Shown: in pieces, positions 1 through 9,356 of the stretch
Numbering within the stretch: position 1 is the stretch's first letter
How the letters are laid out: the number at the start of each line of letters is the position of its first letter
Origin: Xylaria sp. FL1777
Taxonomy: Eukaryota; Ascomycota; Sordariomycetes; Xylariales; Xylariaceae
Direction of reading: 5' to 3'
Assembly: GCA_022578965.1 (NCBI GenBank)
Contig: MU400961.1
Span: 1 to 18,179, forward strand
Length of the DNA stretch: 18,179 nt
Notes under the pieces: generated by a model
Databases searched by the model: none
The model's input: only the letters and a program-made list of their open reading frames with translations
Told to the model about the DNA's origin: nothing
Program-made: the position numbers and the translations under genes

Positions 1-879
1 CTATAATATTTCTAAAATAATATTATAATTAAATATATTAGCAATATTTAATATAATTTGCTTTTTGTATTTTTATATAAATATATTAAAAAGTTAAAGC
101 TTTTTTTGTTTTCTGTTGCAATTATTAACAAAGCATTTAAACATACATAAAAAAAGTTTTTAACCTTAAAATTAAATTCTTTAAGCTGTGTTGCTCTTAG
201 GCATAATGCTGTATTAATATACATTTAGCAATATAGCAAGCTTTAATAAAAACTTTTTTGTTAAGCTAATAACTAGCTTAAACGCTATTTTAACTAAGCT
301 ACATTAATACTACGTAAATAAACTTGCTAAATAATACTAACTACTTAAAACTAAACTAAACGTAAATAAAAATAAATAAAAAGCTGCTAAAGCAAATATA
401 AAAAGATTTTTTAAGCTTAGTAAAGCGTTAAAAACAATTATTATTATTAAAAAAGTAATTTGTGTGCTACTTAAAGCTAGCATAAAATACGCTTATATAC
501 TTTTTTAAACAAACTTAAACGCTTAACTTAAGCGTATTAAAAAAGCTATTAAAAATATTCTAAAAAGCGCTTTACAAGTATAAATATATGCAAACATTAT
601 TAATTAAAACTTAAACCTAAGAAAATTTGCTAATATTACAGCAGTTTTTTTATACTACGTAAGCATAATAGCTACTTATAATTAAACTGTTATAGTTATA
701 CTAATAGCTTTAAGTGCTTATAGTAAAACTAAGCATATTGCAGTACAAAAAATAAACAAAGCGCTATTTTTAAACGTTATTAAAGCAGCTTATAAGCTTA
801 CTAATAATAATTAAAAAATTATTTTTAGCTTAAAAAAATAAAAAACTAGTATATAAACAATATAAAATAAACTGCAATA

Positions 880-1810
880 ATATTTAAAAACAAGTTAATA
901 ATACATTAGTAGCTATTTTAACTTATAGTAATAAGCATACTAGCTACTAAAGTTATTAAACTAGAAAAAAAGCTTTTAAAAGCATAATTATAACAAGCTA
1001 ACAACATAAAGATTATAAAGGTTATATTGCTAAAAAAACTTTAATAATATAAACGTAGCACAAAACTAGTATATATTAGCATAAAGTTAATTTAAAATAT
1101 AAACAAGCTATATAATAACGGAGTTTTTTAAAACTATAACTATTATATAACTTTGTTATATTTTAAAAACATAATAGCGTTAAAATGTTATTAATGCTAT
1201 AAATAAAAGCATAAAGCAATTTACTGCAAAAAAAACAAATATTGCAATTAGTATGCATTTTTGCAATATGTTAATAATAAAAAGAACATATGCTTAATAT
1301 AAGCTACAAATAGCTTAGCTAAATATAAGCAGTATAATAGCAAACATTTTGCATAAGCTATAATATGCTTATACGCTTAAAAAGCAAAAGATATAGCAAA
1401 AAATGCATATATATATAAAGCAGCTAACTATACTATAAACGTAATAATTAAACTAGCTTTTTAAAATAAATTTATTGTAGTACTGTTTAGCTTTTAAAAG
1501 TAGCTAGCTTTTAAAACAGCAAAAAATATAAAAATAACTTAGCTGCAAAAAGTAAGCAAGCTTTTAAGCTTAAAAAACTAAAATAACAGCTAAAAAAAAA
1601 GCTAGTTTTTAATTAAATACGTTATAATTTTAAACTAATTTTAGTTTAACTTTTTTAAAAACATAAGTAATATTATAATAAAAAAGTTTATAATTATAAA
1701 CTTAATAACGCAAAAAAAAAAAAGCTTAACTTTGCTTTTAAACTATAATAAAAATGCGTTAAAAAAAAGTAGCAATAAAAGTAAAACTTTTGCTAGCATA
1801 TAATAAATAA
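880..1810 (+). pseudogene. LINE ORF1 (Gag-like, CCHC zinc knuckles), C-terminal part
   Basis: This is the RNA-binding protein of the LINE, which would package the transcript. In the frame starting at 1186 the first knuckle reads C-Y-*-C-Y-K-*-K-H-K-A-I-Y-C (1186-1227), which is CxxCxxxGHxxxxC with G changed to K and C-to-T stops. Further cysteines follow, and at 1345-1356 comes H-F-A-*, the H-F-A-W signature typical of the last knuckle of Tad-type ORF1 (TGG to TAA). Upstream, the same frame from about 880 gives a plausible pre-knuckle domain. Downstream it is basic and runs to about 1810 without another recognisable motif. The start is unknown and may lie before base 1. ORF2 follows in a different frame, as usual for these elements. 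Every interruption I examined in the knuckles fits a RIP transition. Confidence 0.72.
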
Positions 1811-1954
1811 ATATTTTATACTTTAATAAAACGTTAAAAAAAGTTACATAGTTATAAAAAAAATTCTTTTTAAAAAAAATAAATATAACGTTTTAATAAT
1901 TTATAAACTATTAATAGCTACTAGTAACTTTTTATATGTTATATATTTAATTAG

Positions 1955-4900
1955 CTTAAAATATAACATTATGCAATATTAAAACTAAAGCAAGCTTTAA
2001 GCAATTATATTAATAGATTTAATAATAAAAATAAAAAGAATAAAAGCTATAAAAAACTAATATATAATTATTTTAAGCTTTAAAAACAAAAACCTTAATA
2101 TTTATTGCATTTATTTTTTTTTTCCTTTTTTTTATATAGCCCAAAAATAGCCTATATTACTAACAAAACTAAAACAAAAGTAGTTTGCTAATAAAACTTT
2201 ACTACTTAGGAATTTTAACCTATATTACTAAAACTAAATATATATACTAAAGCTATATACTAAAGCTAAAAAAGCTACACTATTAGCATAAAACTAAAAC
2301 TTTAAGCTTATTACTTTAAAAAACATAAGTACTTTTTTTAACTAAAAAAAACCAAATACTACTATAAACCTAGCTTAAATATTAATAAACTTAAAAGCTA
2401 CTTTTATATTAAGCTTAAATATAATAAAAAGCAATTATAAGCTGCTTAAATATTAAATAAAAAGCTTTAATAAACTAAATAAACTTTTAAAAAACTTAGG
2501 CTAAAACTAAAAGCTAGCTAATATAAAACAAATAAAAATTAAAGTATGCTTTTTTTAAGCAACCTTTTATTTAGCAAATATTAAAAACTTTAAATATTTA
2601 AACCTAGCTATAAAAAAGCTATTTAATAGCTTAAATAAAATTATAAACAAAACAATACTAAACTAAAAAAAAAGCAAGCTATAATACAACTAGTAAACAA
2701 TAAAAATAAAGCAAGCAATACAAAAAAAAAAAAAAGCTTATGCTTACTAATAGAAAATTTAAACTAAAAAAGCTTATTAAAACAAACATAAAATAAACAA
2801 AGCACAAAAAAAAGCTTAAGCTAAAACATTTAAAAGCTATTTTTAATAATAACTATATAACTTTTTTAATACAAAAAAAAGCAAAGCTAAAGGTATAAAA
2901 GCAAAATAAGCCAAAATAATATAAAAAACCTCAAAATAAGCATAAATAAAAAGCTTATAAGCACTAAAAAAGCTAGTACTACTAAACTTTTGTAATAATA
3001 ATAGCTTAAATATAATTATAATAAGCACTTTTAAAAATAAAGCAAAAGTTTTTATTAAAAAGTTTTTTTTAGAACTAAACGCTAACTTAAAAAATATAAC
3101 TATTTTATTAGCTTTTTTAACTTTTTTTTTTTTTTATTACAATATAAACTACTATAAAATGCAAACGATTTTAAGCTATATAAAAGCTTAAAAAGCACTA
3201 AGATTAAATAAGATTTTAAACGCGTTTTTAAAAGCATATAGCTTATAGCTGCTTAAAAATAATAAAAACAAGCATAGGTTTTTTGCTAAACGTATAGCTA
3301 ATATAGCATTAGCTAGCTTTTAAATTAATTATTACTTAAAATGCTTTTAAAATGCTTAAATAATAATTATTTTAAAAAATAAACTAAATAAAAACTTATT
3401 AAGCTTTTAATAGCTTATTGCTTTATTAAATACTATAAAAAAGCTTATTAAAGCTAAAATAGCTTTAAAACTAACTTATATTGCTATAATATATAAATTG
3501 CTTTTTTTTAAATAAATAAAAAATAAATTACAACAGTTTATAAAAATAGCACTATATTTAATTATTTTTATAGTACGCTATATATAAGCTATAAATAAAG
3601 CAATTTTAATGTTTTTTTTAAATATAATAAAAACGTTTAATTTAATAGTACATAAAAGCTTTACTAAATACTTAAAAAAATAAGCTTTTTAAAGTAAACA
3701 GTATAATAAATATAAAGCTTTTTAATAAATTATATAATAATTTTACTTTTTAATAAACGAAAGTTAAACTTAATATATATTAAAGCAGGTATTTTATAAA
3801 AATCTTTACTATTGCTGATTTTTTTTTGCTTATATACTGCTTTGCTATATAATAAACTATAGCTTATACAAAAGCTTTAAAGCGCTGTTTTTATAAATAA
3901 TACAAACTTACTAAGTGCTAAAAAAAACATAAAAATAGCTTGCAAAGCATTTAAACAAGCTTATAAAGTTTGTTTAAAATAAAGCTAAAAACACAAATTC
4001 AAATTTAACTTAAGCAAATATTACTTTGTTTACTTTATAAAGCTAGGCTAAAAGGCCTTTAAGCATATAATAAAAGCAAGCTAAAGGAAAATACGCCTTA
4101 AAATAGCAGCAAAAGTGCTTAGCATATAAATAAACTACTGCTTAAATTAAAAAAAGCAATATAAAATGCTTTATAAAAAGCTAAAAAAGCAAACGTTATT
4201 AGTAAGCTATTTAGCTTAGTTTGCATAAAAACCAAGCATAATTTAAGCAAAACTTTTATATATAACAATAATATAAATAATAATTAAGTATAAATTAATA
4301 ACGTAATATAAGTTAATAAAACAAAACTAATAGCTAAAACAAAAGCTATTAAAAGCGCTTTAGTAAGTTTAAAATAAGTGCTTACATATTATTACTAGGG
4401 CTTATAAAAGTATACGTATAATTAACTTTAAAACAAAGTTACTAATTTTTTCTTTAAACTTATAGCTAAACTATAAAACTATTAAATACGCAAAAAAAGT
4501 TAAAAATATAAGCATAGCAAATTATATTTAAAAGCAGTTTAAAAAGCTAGCTTTAATAATATATAACTTAACTAGCAACAAAAAAGTTTAAAGCTATAAA
4601 GTATAGCTAAACAATAGCAAAAAAAAAATATTTTAAGCTAGCAAAGCATAAAGCAAACTTTTAAAAATCTTAAACTACAAAATATACTAAAAAAGCAATA
4701 AAAGCAACAAAAAAAACAAGCTGCTAATAAACCTAGAATTAATATATGCGTAGTATATTTAGTAGTAAACTAAAAAACAAAAAAAAACAAGGTTTAAATA
4801 AACTGCTATTAATTAGCTTTTATATAATAAGCAGCTTAACATATATAAAAGCTTATATAAAGTTAAAAGCTTTATATTAGTTTAGCTATATATAAAAAAA

Positions 4901-5173
4901 ATTAGCTTAAAAAAATACTTTGTGTTTTAAAAAATATTTAGCTATAAATTATTAACGTATTAATGTAGTTAAGCTAAAAAGTTATTGCTACATTTTTTAA
5001 ATTAATGCTTTAAATATAATAGCACTTATAGTACACTAAAAAAGCAAACAAATTTTTAACTAAGCTACTAATTATTATATAACTTAAAAAAAGCATATAA
5101 AATAGCTAAATAAGTTTTAAATATAAAAAGGCTTAGCTATTATAACGTAGCTAAAAAACTAATTAAGTTATAA
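1955..5173 (+). pseudogene. LINE ORF2: endonuclease + reverse transcriptase + C-terminal zinc motif
   Basis: This is the catalytic protein for target-primed reverse transcription. From N to C: an APE-type endonuclease start, where frame 2 (2087) gives Q-K-P-* at 2087-2098, the Q-E-P-W motif after G-to-A changes. RT fingers and palm follow in frame 3 (about 3003-3688), including I-I-I-L-K-N-K-L-N-K at 3360-3389 and (P)-I-A-L-L-N-T-I ending near 3437. From about 3692 frame 2 resumes with A-G-I-L-*-K-S-L-L (the G-I-P-Q-G-S-P box), then F-I-N-N-T-N-L-L at 3890-3913, the F-I-D-D-T-N catalytic box with both Asp mutated to Asn. The thumb (K-Y-Y-F-V-Y-F near 4015) comes next. A C..H..C zinc motif with Cys 4964, His 4991 and Cys 5006 matches the Tad1 C-terminus. 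I see no RNase H TDGS motif. The stop at 5171-5173 is my best guess for the end. The two frame changes (between 2098 and 3003, and near 3690) are indels, so decay went beyond RIP. Confidence 0.82.
2241..2266. repeat. Tandem pair of 13-bp units
   Basis: The unit TATATACTAAAGC occurs twice back to back (2241-2253, 2254-2266), inside the endonuclease part of LINE ORF2. Thirteen is not a multiple of three, so if the second copy is an acquired duplication it would shift the ORF2 frame and could account for part of the frame change seen between the endonuclease and the RT. It may equally be chance in such AT-rich DNA. Confidence 0.6.
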
Positions 5174-5250
5174 GCAGCTATAAAAATATAAAAACAAAAG
5201 CTTTTAAATATAAAACAAAAGTAGCTAAGCATTAATACTAGCTTTTTTTT

Positions 5251-6960
5251 AAGCTAAAAAAAGTTTATTATAACTATAAAGCAAAAGCTAAAACATTTAT
5301 TATAAAGCTATTTATTACTTATAGTTTTAAAAAAGCTACTTATTATAGGTTTACGTTTATAAATTTTAAAATAAAGCATAATATAATAAAGTACTAAAAA
5401 TAGCAATATAAAATTATAAACATAGAACTATAAAAGTTAAAAGGCATATATTATAAAAAAACAAAGCAATTAAGCAACTTTATTAAGCATTAAACACTAA
5501 AATTTTACTAAAACTTTTAGCTACTAAATATATAATAATGTTAACTTTTAAAAGTTATATAAACACTTTGTAATTAGCTTATTTATATAAAACTTTTAGC
5601 TTTTTTACTTGCTATAGCTTTTTTTGCTTTTTTAATTATAACTTAAAGTTATATATTAGCTATAAGTATAGCTTAAATATCTTTATTAGTACAAAAATAG
5701 TATGTAGCTATACAAGCTTTAATAAACAATTAAAGTTCTTTATTAACTTTTTTAAGCTAAAAAATTATTAGCAGCACTTAAAATTAAAAAAACTTTAATA
5801 GTTAAAATAAACATAAAATAAAACTTAAAAACATATAAACATTAATATAGTTAAAAGTACTTATAAAACTATAACTGCTATTTTTAGCGCTTATTTTGCT
5901 TTTTTTATATTATAAGCACTTAGCAAACTTGCTAATAATATTATAAGCATAAAAATTATTAATGTTTTTATATAATTAACATAAAAAAAACAGCAATAAA
6001 AAGTGCATAATATATTATTATAATATAAATAATATAATAGTAGTATAGCTTAAGCATTTTAGTATGCTTAATAAATATAAATTTTAAAGCTATTAGTAAT
6101 ACTTTAGCGTAAAACATTAAAACATTTACCCTTATTTTAAAAATTAGCATTATAGCAAAAAAGCATAACAATAAGCAGTTATAAAAGCTTAAACTATATA
6201 ATAGCAAGCTATTAGCTATTTTATTTAATACTATAAATTAAATAACTAGTAAAAACTATAATAAAATAACTTATAACTTTAAATATATAAGCTTAATATT
6301 AGTTAATATATATATTTAAGCTAAGCTAGCTATAAATATGTACTATAAAAAGCATAGCAACTATAATAAAGTAAATTTTTATATAACTGCAATATATTAA
6401 TAATTAATTATATTATAAACTAAGCACTTTAATATATTAAAGCAAGCGCAAATTAAGCATATAGTAATAATAATAATAAAAGTAATAAAATTAATAGTTA
6501 AAAAAAAAAAATTAGCATAAATAGCTAAATAAAATAACTTATTACTTATTATTACTTTATATTACTTAATATATAAGCTATTTATAAGCTATGCTTATTT
6601 AGTAAGCTTATTACAAAAAGCATAAAACTAGCTTAAAAAATAAATATATAAAAAATAAACTAAAAAGTAATAAGCAATTAACTTTACTTATAACTTAATT
6701 ATAACTTAGTTATAAAAAAACTAGTATAGTAAAAAGCTAGCAATAATACTAAAGCAAACAAACTATAATATATTAGCAATACAATAAAAAAAAGTTTAAA
6801 AAAAAACTAAAAAAAAAAAGTAGTACACTTAGCTAAATAAGTATTAAAACTAAAAAAGCTGCTGCAAATAATATAAAGTAAGCAGCAATACTAAAGCAAG
6901 CAAACTATAAAGCAAAAAAAATACAAAAAAAAAAAAATTACGAAGTAACTACATAAAAGT
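5251..6960 (+). pseudogene. Unidentified degraded frame downstream of the LINE
   Basis: I do not recognise this. After the LINE ORF2, the frame beginning at 5251 gives a coherent, mostly basic and aromatic segment (for example T-Y-S-F-K-K-A-T-Y-Y-R-F-T-F near 5320). Around 5596-5700 it becomes rich in L, A, I, S and F, as proline/serine/threonine codons would after C-to-T change, and then low-complexity N/K/Y. Read back through RIP this suggests a disordered P/S/T/R-rich protein, perhaps a Gag-like or structural protein of a second element. In RIP-mutated DNA any frame looks like this, so the coding claim is weak. It does not resemble LINE RNase H. A long LINE 3' UTR is the main alternative. 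Two short ATG-to-stop frames on the opposite strand (5968-6207 and 2843-3028) are low-complexity and not genes. Confidence 0.25.
6745..6909. repeat. Direct repeat pair, 23 bp, 142 bp apart
   Basis: A 23-bp word beginning AATACTAAAGCA occurs at 6745-6767 and again at 6887-6909. The copies differ at one position, A versus G, a RIP-type transition. Between them are A-runs and a second AGCAGC-rich piece. This could be a repeated peptide unit of the unidentified frame, or the edge of a small duplication. No function is visible. Confidence 0.55.
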
Positions 6961-7103
6961 GCATATACTTAATTAATAGCATAATATAAGTAAGCAAACA
7001 ACTTAAAAGCAAAAAAATAAAAAGTAAAGCACTTAATAAAATTATAGCAAAACTAATGTAACTTAAAAATAAATATAAAATGTTTTTACCTAGCTATTAA
7101 AAA

Positions 7104-7195
7104 AAAAGTAAGCTATTTATGGCTTACTTTTAACCTATAAGCATGGTTTTTACTTATATATATAAAAAATAAAAACCGGCATAGCTAATAAGCCG
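7104..7195. repeat. Cluster of three hairpins at a composition switch
   Basis: Three inverted repeats follow each other. 7104-7113 pairs perfectly with 7122-7131 (10 bp, AAAAGTAAGC, 8-nt loop). 7145-7152 pairs with 7170-7177 (GGTTTTTA, 8 bp). CGGC at 7177-7180 pairs with GCCG at 7192-7195. The patch holds more C and G than its surroundings. It sits where the plus strand turns from A-rich (LINE side) to T-rich (gypsy/copia side). It may be a LINE 3'-end structure or an element boundary. The first hairpin is not followed by a U-run on either strand in bacterial fashion, and terminators of that type are not expected here. Confidence 0.55.
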
Positions 7196-7204
7196 TTAGC
7201 TTAA

Positions 7205-7732
7205 GTAATACAATATATATATATTAAAAAGTTTAGTTTTTTTAAGTATATAACTATTATTATAGCTAGAAGTATTTTTATTAAATCTTTTAATTTTTTA
7301 GAATTTTTGCTTATATTTTTAGAAAATTTTATTTTGTTTTACTACTTTAAGTAAAATTATATTAACTTATGCTTTTAAGTTAATTAAAATGTTATATTTT
7401 TTCTTTAATATATAAGTTTAACTTTAAATTGATTTTTTTAGTTATTATATTAAACTTTATGTAAGGTTTTAGTTTTTTTAGCTATTTGCTGCTTTTTAAA
7501 TAAATGCTTATTTTGTTTTTTGATTTTTTTTTATAAAATGTTTAAGTGCTTATTTTATTTAGTATTTTAAATATTATTATACTTTGTTTTATTTTTGCTT
7601 TTAAGCAAGCTTTAAATTATAGTTTTTAAGCTTTTTTACTTTTAGTAACTATTTTTTAGTATAATTATGCTTTAATTAGCTAGTAATATTTATAATAGTT
7701 ATTTTTATATTTTTTTAAAATAATATTATAAG
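7205..7732. other. T-rich flank on the left of the copia insertion (probable host element fragment)
   Basis: No gene is recognisable. The plus strand is T-rich, as in the elements coded on the minus strand to the right, and the stretch runs directly into the ATAAG target duplication. Removing the copia element joins it to 15,113. On the minus strand one frame reads through as a basic, K/N/Q/H-rich chain without a motif I can name. I infer that it belongs to the same gypsy-like host as 15,113-17,285, but no shared domain proves it. Confidence 0.4.
7728..7732. repeat. Target site duplication, left copy (ATAAG)
   Basis: ATAAG directly precedes the left LTR and is repeated exactly at 15108-15112 after the right LTR. 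Five base pairs is the normal duplication length for Ty1/copia and Ty3/gypsy integrases. Its identity shows that both ends are original and the insertion is complete. Confidence 0.9.
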
Positions 7733-8019
7733 TGTTAAATAGGCTTTATACAATTGTACGTTTAACACATATATGCTAAAACAAAGTATAATAATCTTTG
7801 TATTATAAGCTGTTTATATTTTGTATGTTTAAAAGAAAAAAAGGTTCGTACGAAGCAAAGGTTCTCTTTTATGTGTAAAAACTTTGCTAGCATACAAGCT
7901 AAGCTAATATTAAGATTACTTTAGTTTATGCAATAGTTTTTGCACGAAGTAATCTTTATGCAAAACCTATTGTACGTACTATATATAAGAGTTACAACTA
8001 ATAACTAGTTATTTTAATA
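7733..8019 (-). repeat. Left LTR (3' LTR of the minus-strand element)
   Basis: It is 287 bp and aligns without gaps to 14821-15107. I count 38 differences, all transitions. The outer half (7733 to about 7880) keeps C/G at nearly all differing sites, including the original TG end. The inner half is mostly converted, and its inner end CA has become TA. Inside are the 10-bp palindrome TTCGTACGAA (7845-7854) and an inverted repeat AAGATTACTT / AAGTAATCTT (7912-7921 / 7947-7956). Confidence 0.93.
7845..7854. promoter_or_regulatory. Perfect palindrome in LTR (TTCGTACGAA)
   Basis: A 10-bp perfect palindrome survives in the left LTR; in the right LTR it is degraded by three transitions. Fungal LTRs carry their promoter and enhancer sites, so a dimeric factor site is possible, but nothing here proves binding. 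Confidence 0.3.
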
Positions 8020-8027
8020 CTAGTTAC

Positions 8028-8036
8028 TTTTTTTTT
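8028..8036 (-). promoter_or_regulatory. Candidate polypurine tract of the copia element
   Basis: On the minus strand an A9 run followed by G lies eight bases before the 3' LTR, where the plus-strand primer of reverse transcription is expected. Original G residues would now read A. The equivalent position inside the other LTR has no comparable purine run, which supports minus orientation. The exact tract is uncertain after RIP. Confidence 0.35.
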
Positions 8037-9356
8037 AGTTGTAATTCTTTTTGTATAATGCTATTTAAAAGAAATAAAAAAGAATAGTTTTATAAAAAGT
8101 TAAACGTTTAGTACTTTAGTTCTTGCAAAAAAGGGGTTGCTTATATGTTTGCTTTTTTTAAACTTTGTAGTTATATAAAGCTTAAGTTTAAAAGTAATTG
8201 TTTTTTAAGTAAAGCACTTAAACTTTTGTGCAGTTTAATTATTGCTAGCATAATTAAAGTCCTTTATTTTTATTATTATATAGCTAACTAATATTAGCTA
8301 ATAATATAAAGTAAAATATTAGCAGTAAGCAATTTATACTAAGGTTAATTAAAAGTTTTTTTTTTATATAGCAGCAAATTTAATAATGTACTAAAGTATA
8401 AAAGCTAGGCTTTGTTTATAAAAAAAGCTTAAATTTTGTAGTGCTTTTTGTTGCTTTTATATTTTTAGATTTTTTACTTCGTATAGCTGCTTATTTTGCT
8501 ATTAGCTGCTTTATATATACATATATATACTTATAATAGCTTTACATTTAGTTATTTTTATATATATACTTATATATATATATATATATATTTATATAAT
8601 AGCTGCTTTATTATAGTATAATATTAATAATTATTAGCTTTATGTTATAAGTTAAAATAGTAGTTATAATGTTATATAACTATTAATTAGTAATTTTAGC
8701 AATTAACTGTTTTTTTAGTTGCTATATATAAATATATATTTTTGTTTTTTTTTTGTATGGTTTATTGTTTAAATAGTTTACTAATAATTGTTTATTATAT
8801 AAAAAGTAATAAGTTTTAAGTTATATTAATGCTTTTAGTTAATATTAAGGTTTAAATTTTATATAGTGCTTTAATTGCTTTTATTATAGCTTAAATAATT
8901 TGTTATAAAAGCTATTTTTATGCAGTACTTATTTAGTTGTGTAGTATTATAGTTGCTTTATGCAGCTAAAATGCTTATATAAACTACAAAAGCTTTTTAT
9001 TTTAGGGTTACTAATAAGTAATAAAATTTTAAAGTAATACGTATATTGCGTACGTTTAGCAATTATATAATGCTTATTATAATTATTATGCTTAAATAAA
9101 TAAAAAAAAGTTAAGTGTTGCATAATAATTTAGTAAAAAAAGTAAAAAGAAATGTTAAGCATTTATATATAGCTTAAAAAATAGTTATATAAAAAAAAAT
9201 ATAAAATTTGTAATGTTTTATAATTTTTGGTGTTTTTTTTAAAATTAAATATATTTGCTTGTTGTTTTTTTATTTATTGTACAATTATTATAACAATTTT
9301 TATACAAAAGTATTCTTTTAACTTTCTTTTTTAATTTGTTTGTATAAAAGTTGTTT
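8037..9356 (-). other. Non-coding tail between the copia Pol stop and the 3' LTR
   Basis: About 1.3 kb lies between the end of the RNase H domain and the polypurine tract. No frame on the minus strand gave a recognisable domain. It holds a G4 run at 8133-8136 (after A6), a TA-rich microsatellite near 8512-8600, and many short A/T runs. It may be an untranslated tail, a lost extra ORF, or a piece of another insertion. Confidence 0.5.
8512..8600. repeat. TA-rich microsatellite
   Basis: Runs of alternating T and A, including a longer (TA)n block around 8571-8591, lie in the 3' tail of the copia element. Low complexity; slippage or RIP of a CA/TG repeat could produce it. Confidence 0.6.

Larger units (their letters stand above)
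1..5250 (+). mobile_element. RIP-degraded Tad1-like LINE (non-LTR retrotransposon), 5' end outside window
   Basis: Two successive plus-strand coding remnants, a knuckle-bearing ORF1 and an endonuclease/reverse transcriptase ORF2, have the order and motifs of Tad1-clade LINEs of filamentous fungi. The plus strand is A-rich throughout. From base 1 to about 880 I recognise no domain; this should be the N-terminal part of ORF1 or the 5' UTR, but nothing fixes a start codon. The 3' end is unclear: the last recognisable residues of ORF2 are near 5173, and neither a clean poly(A) nor a target duplication is visible. The real end could lie anywhere up to the hairpin cluster near 7,200. The element is dead, with stops every few codons and frame changes in ORF2. 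Class assignment is confident; the boundaries are not. Confidence 0.8.

Noticed and set aside
2843..3028. Minus-strand 61-codon ATG-to-stop frame
   Set aside because: Low-complexity L/I/F/Y chain antisense to LINE ORF2; expected by chance at this base composition.
5968..6207. Minus-strand 79-codon frame resembling a membrane peptide
   Set aside because: Its hydrophobicity comes from the T/A composition of RIP-mutated DNA; no ribosome context, motif or neighbour supports it.
6465..6482. (AAT)n run as a CRISPR-like or origin repeat
   Set aside because: Simple trinucleotide run without spacers; similar runs occur near 16,860-16,940 and fit degraded codon repeats.
7912..7956. Inverted repeat in the LTR as a transcription terminator or riboswitch
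   Set aside because: It lies in a eukaryotic LTR and the right LTR copy pairs less well; no support beyond a short stem.
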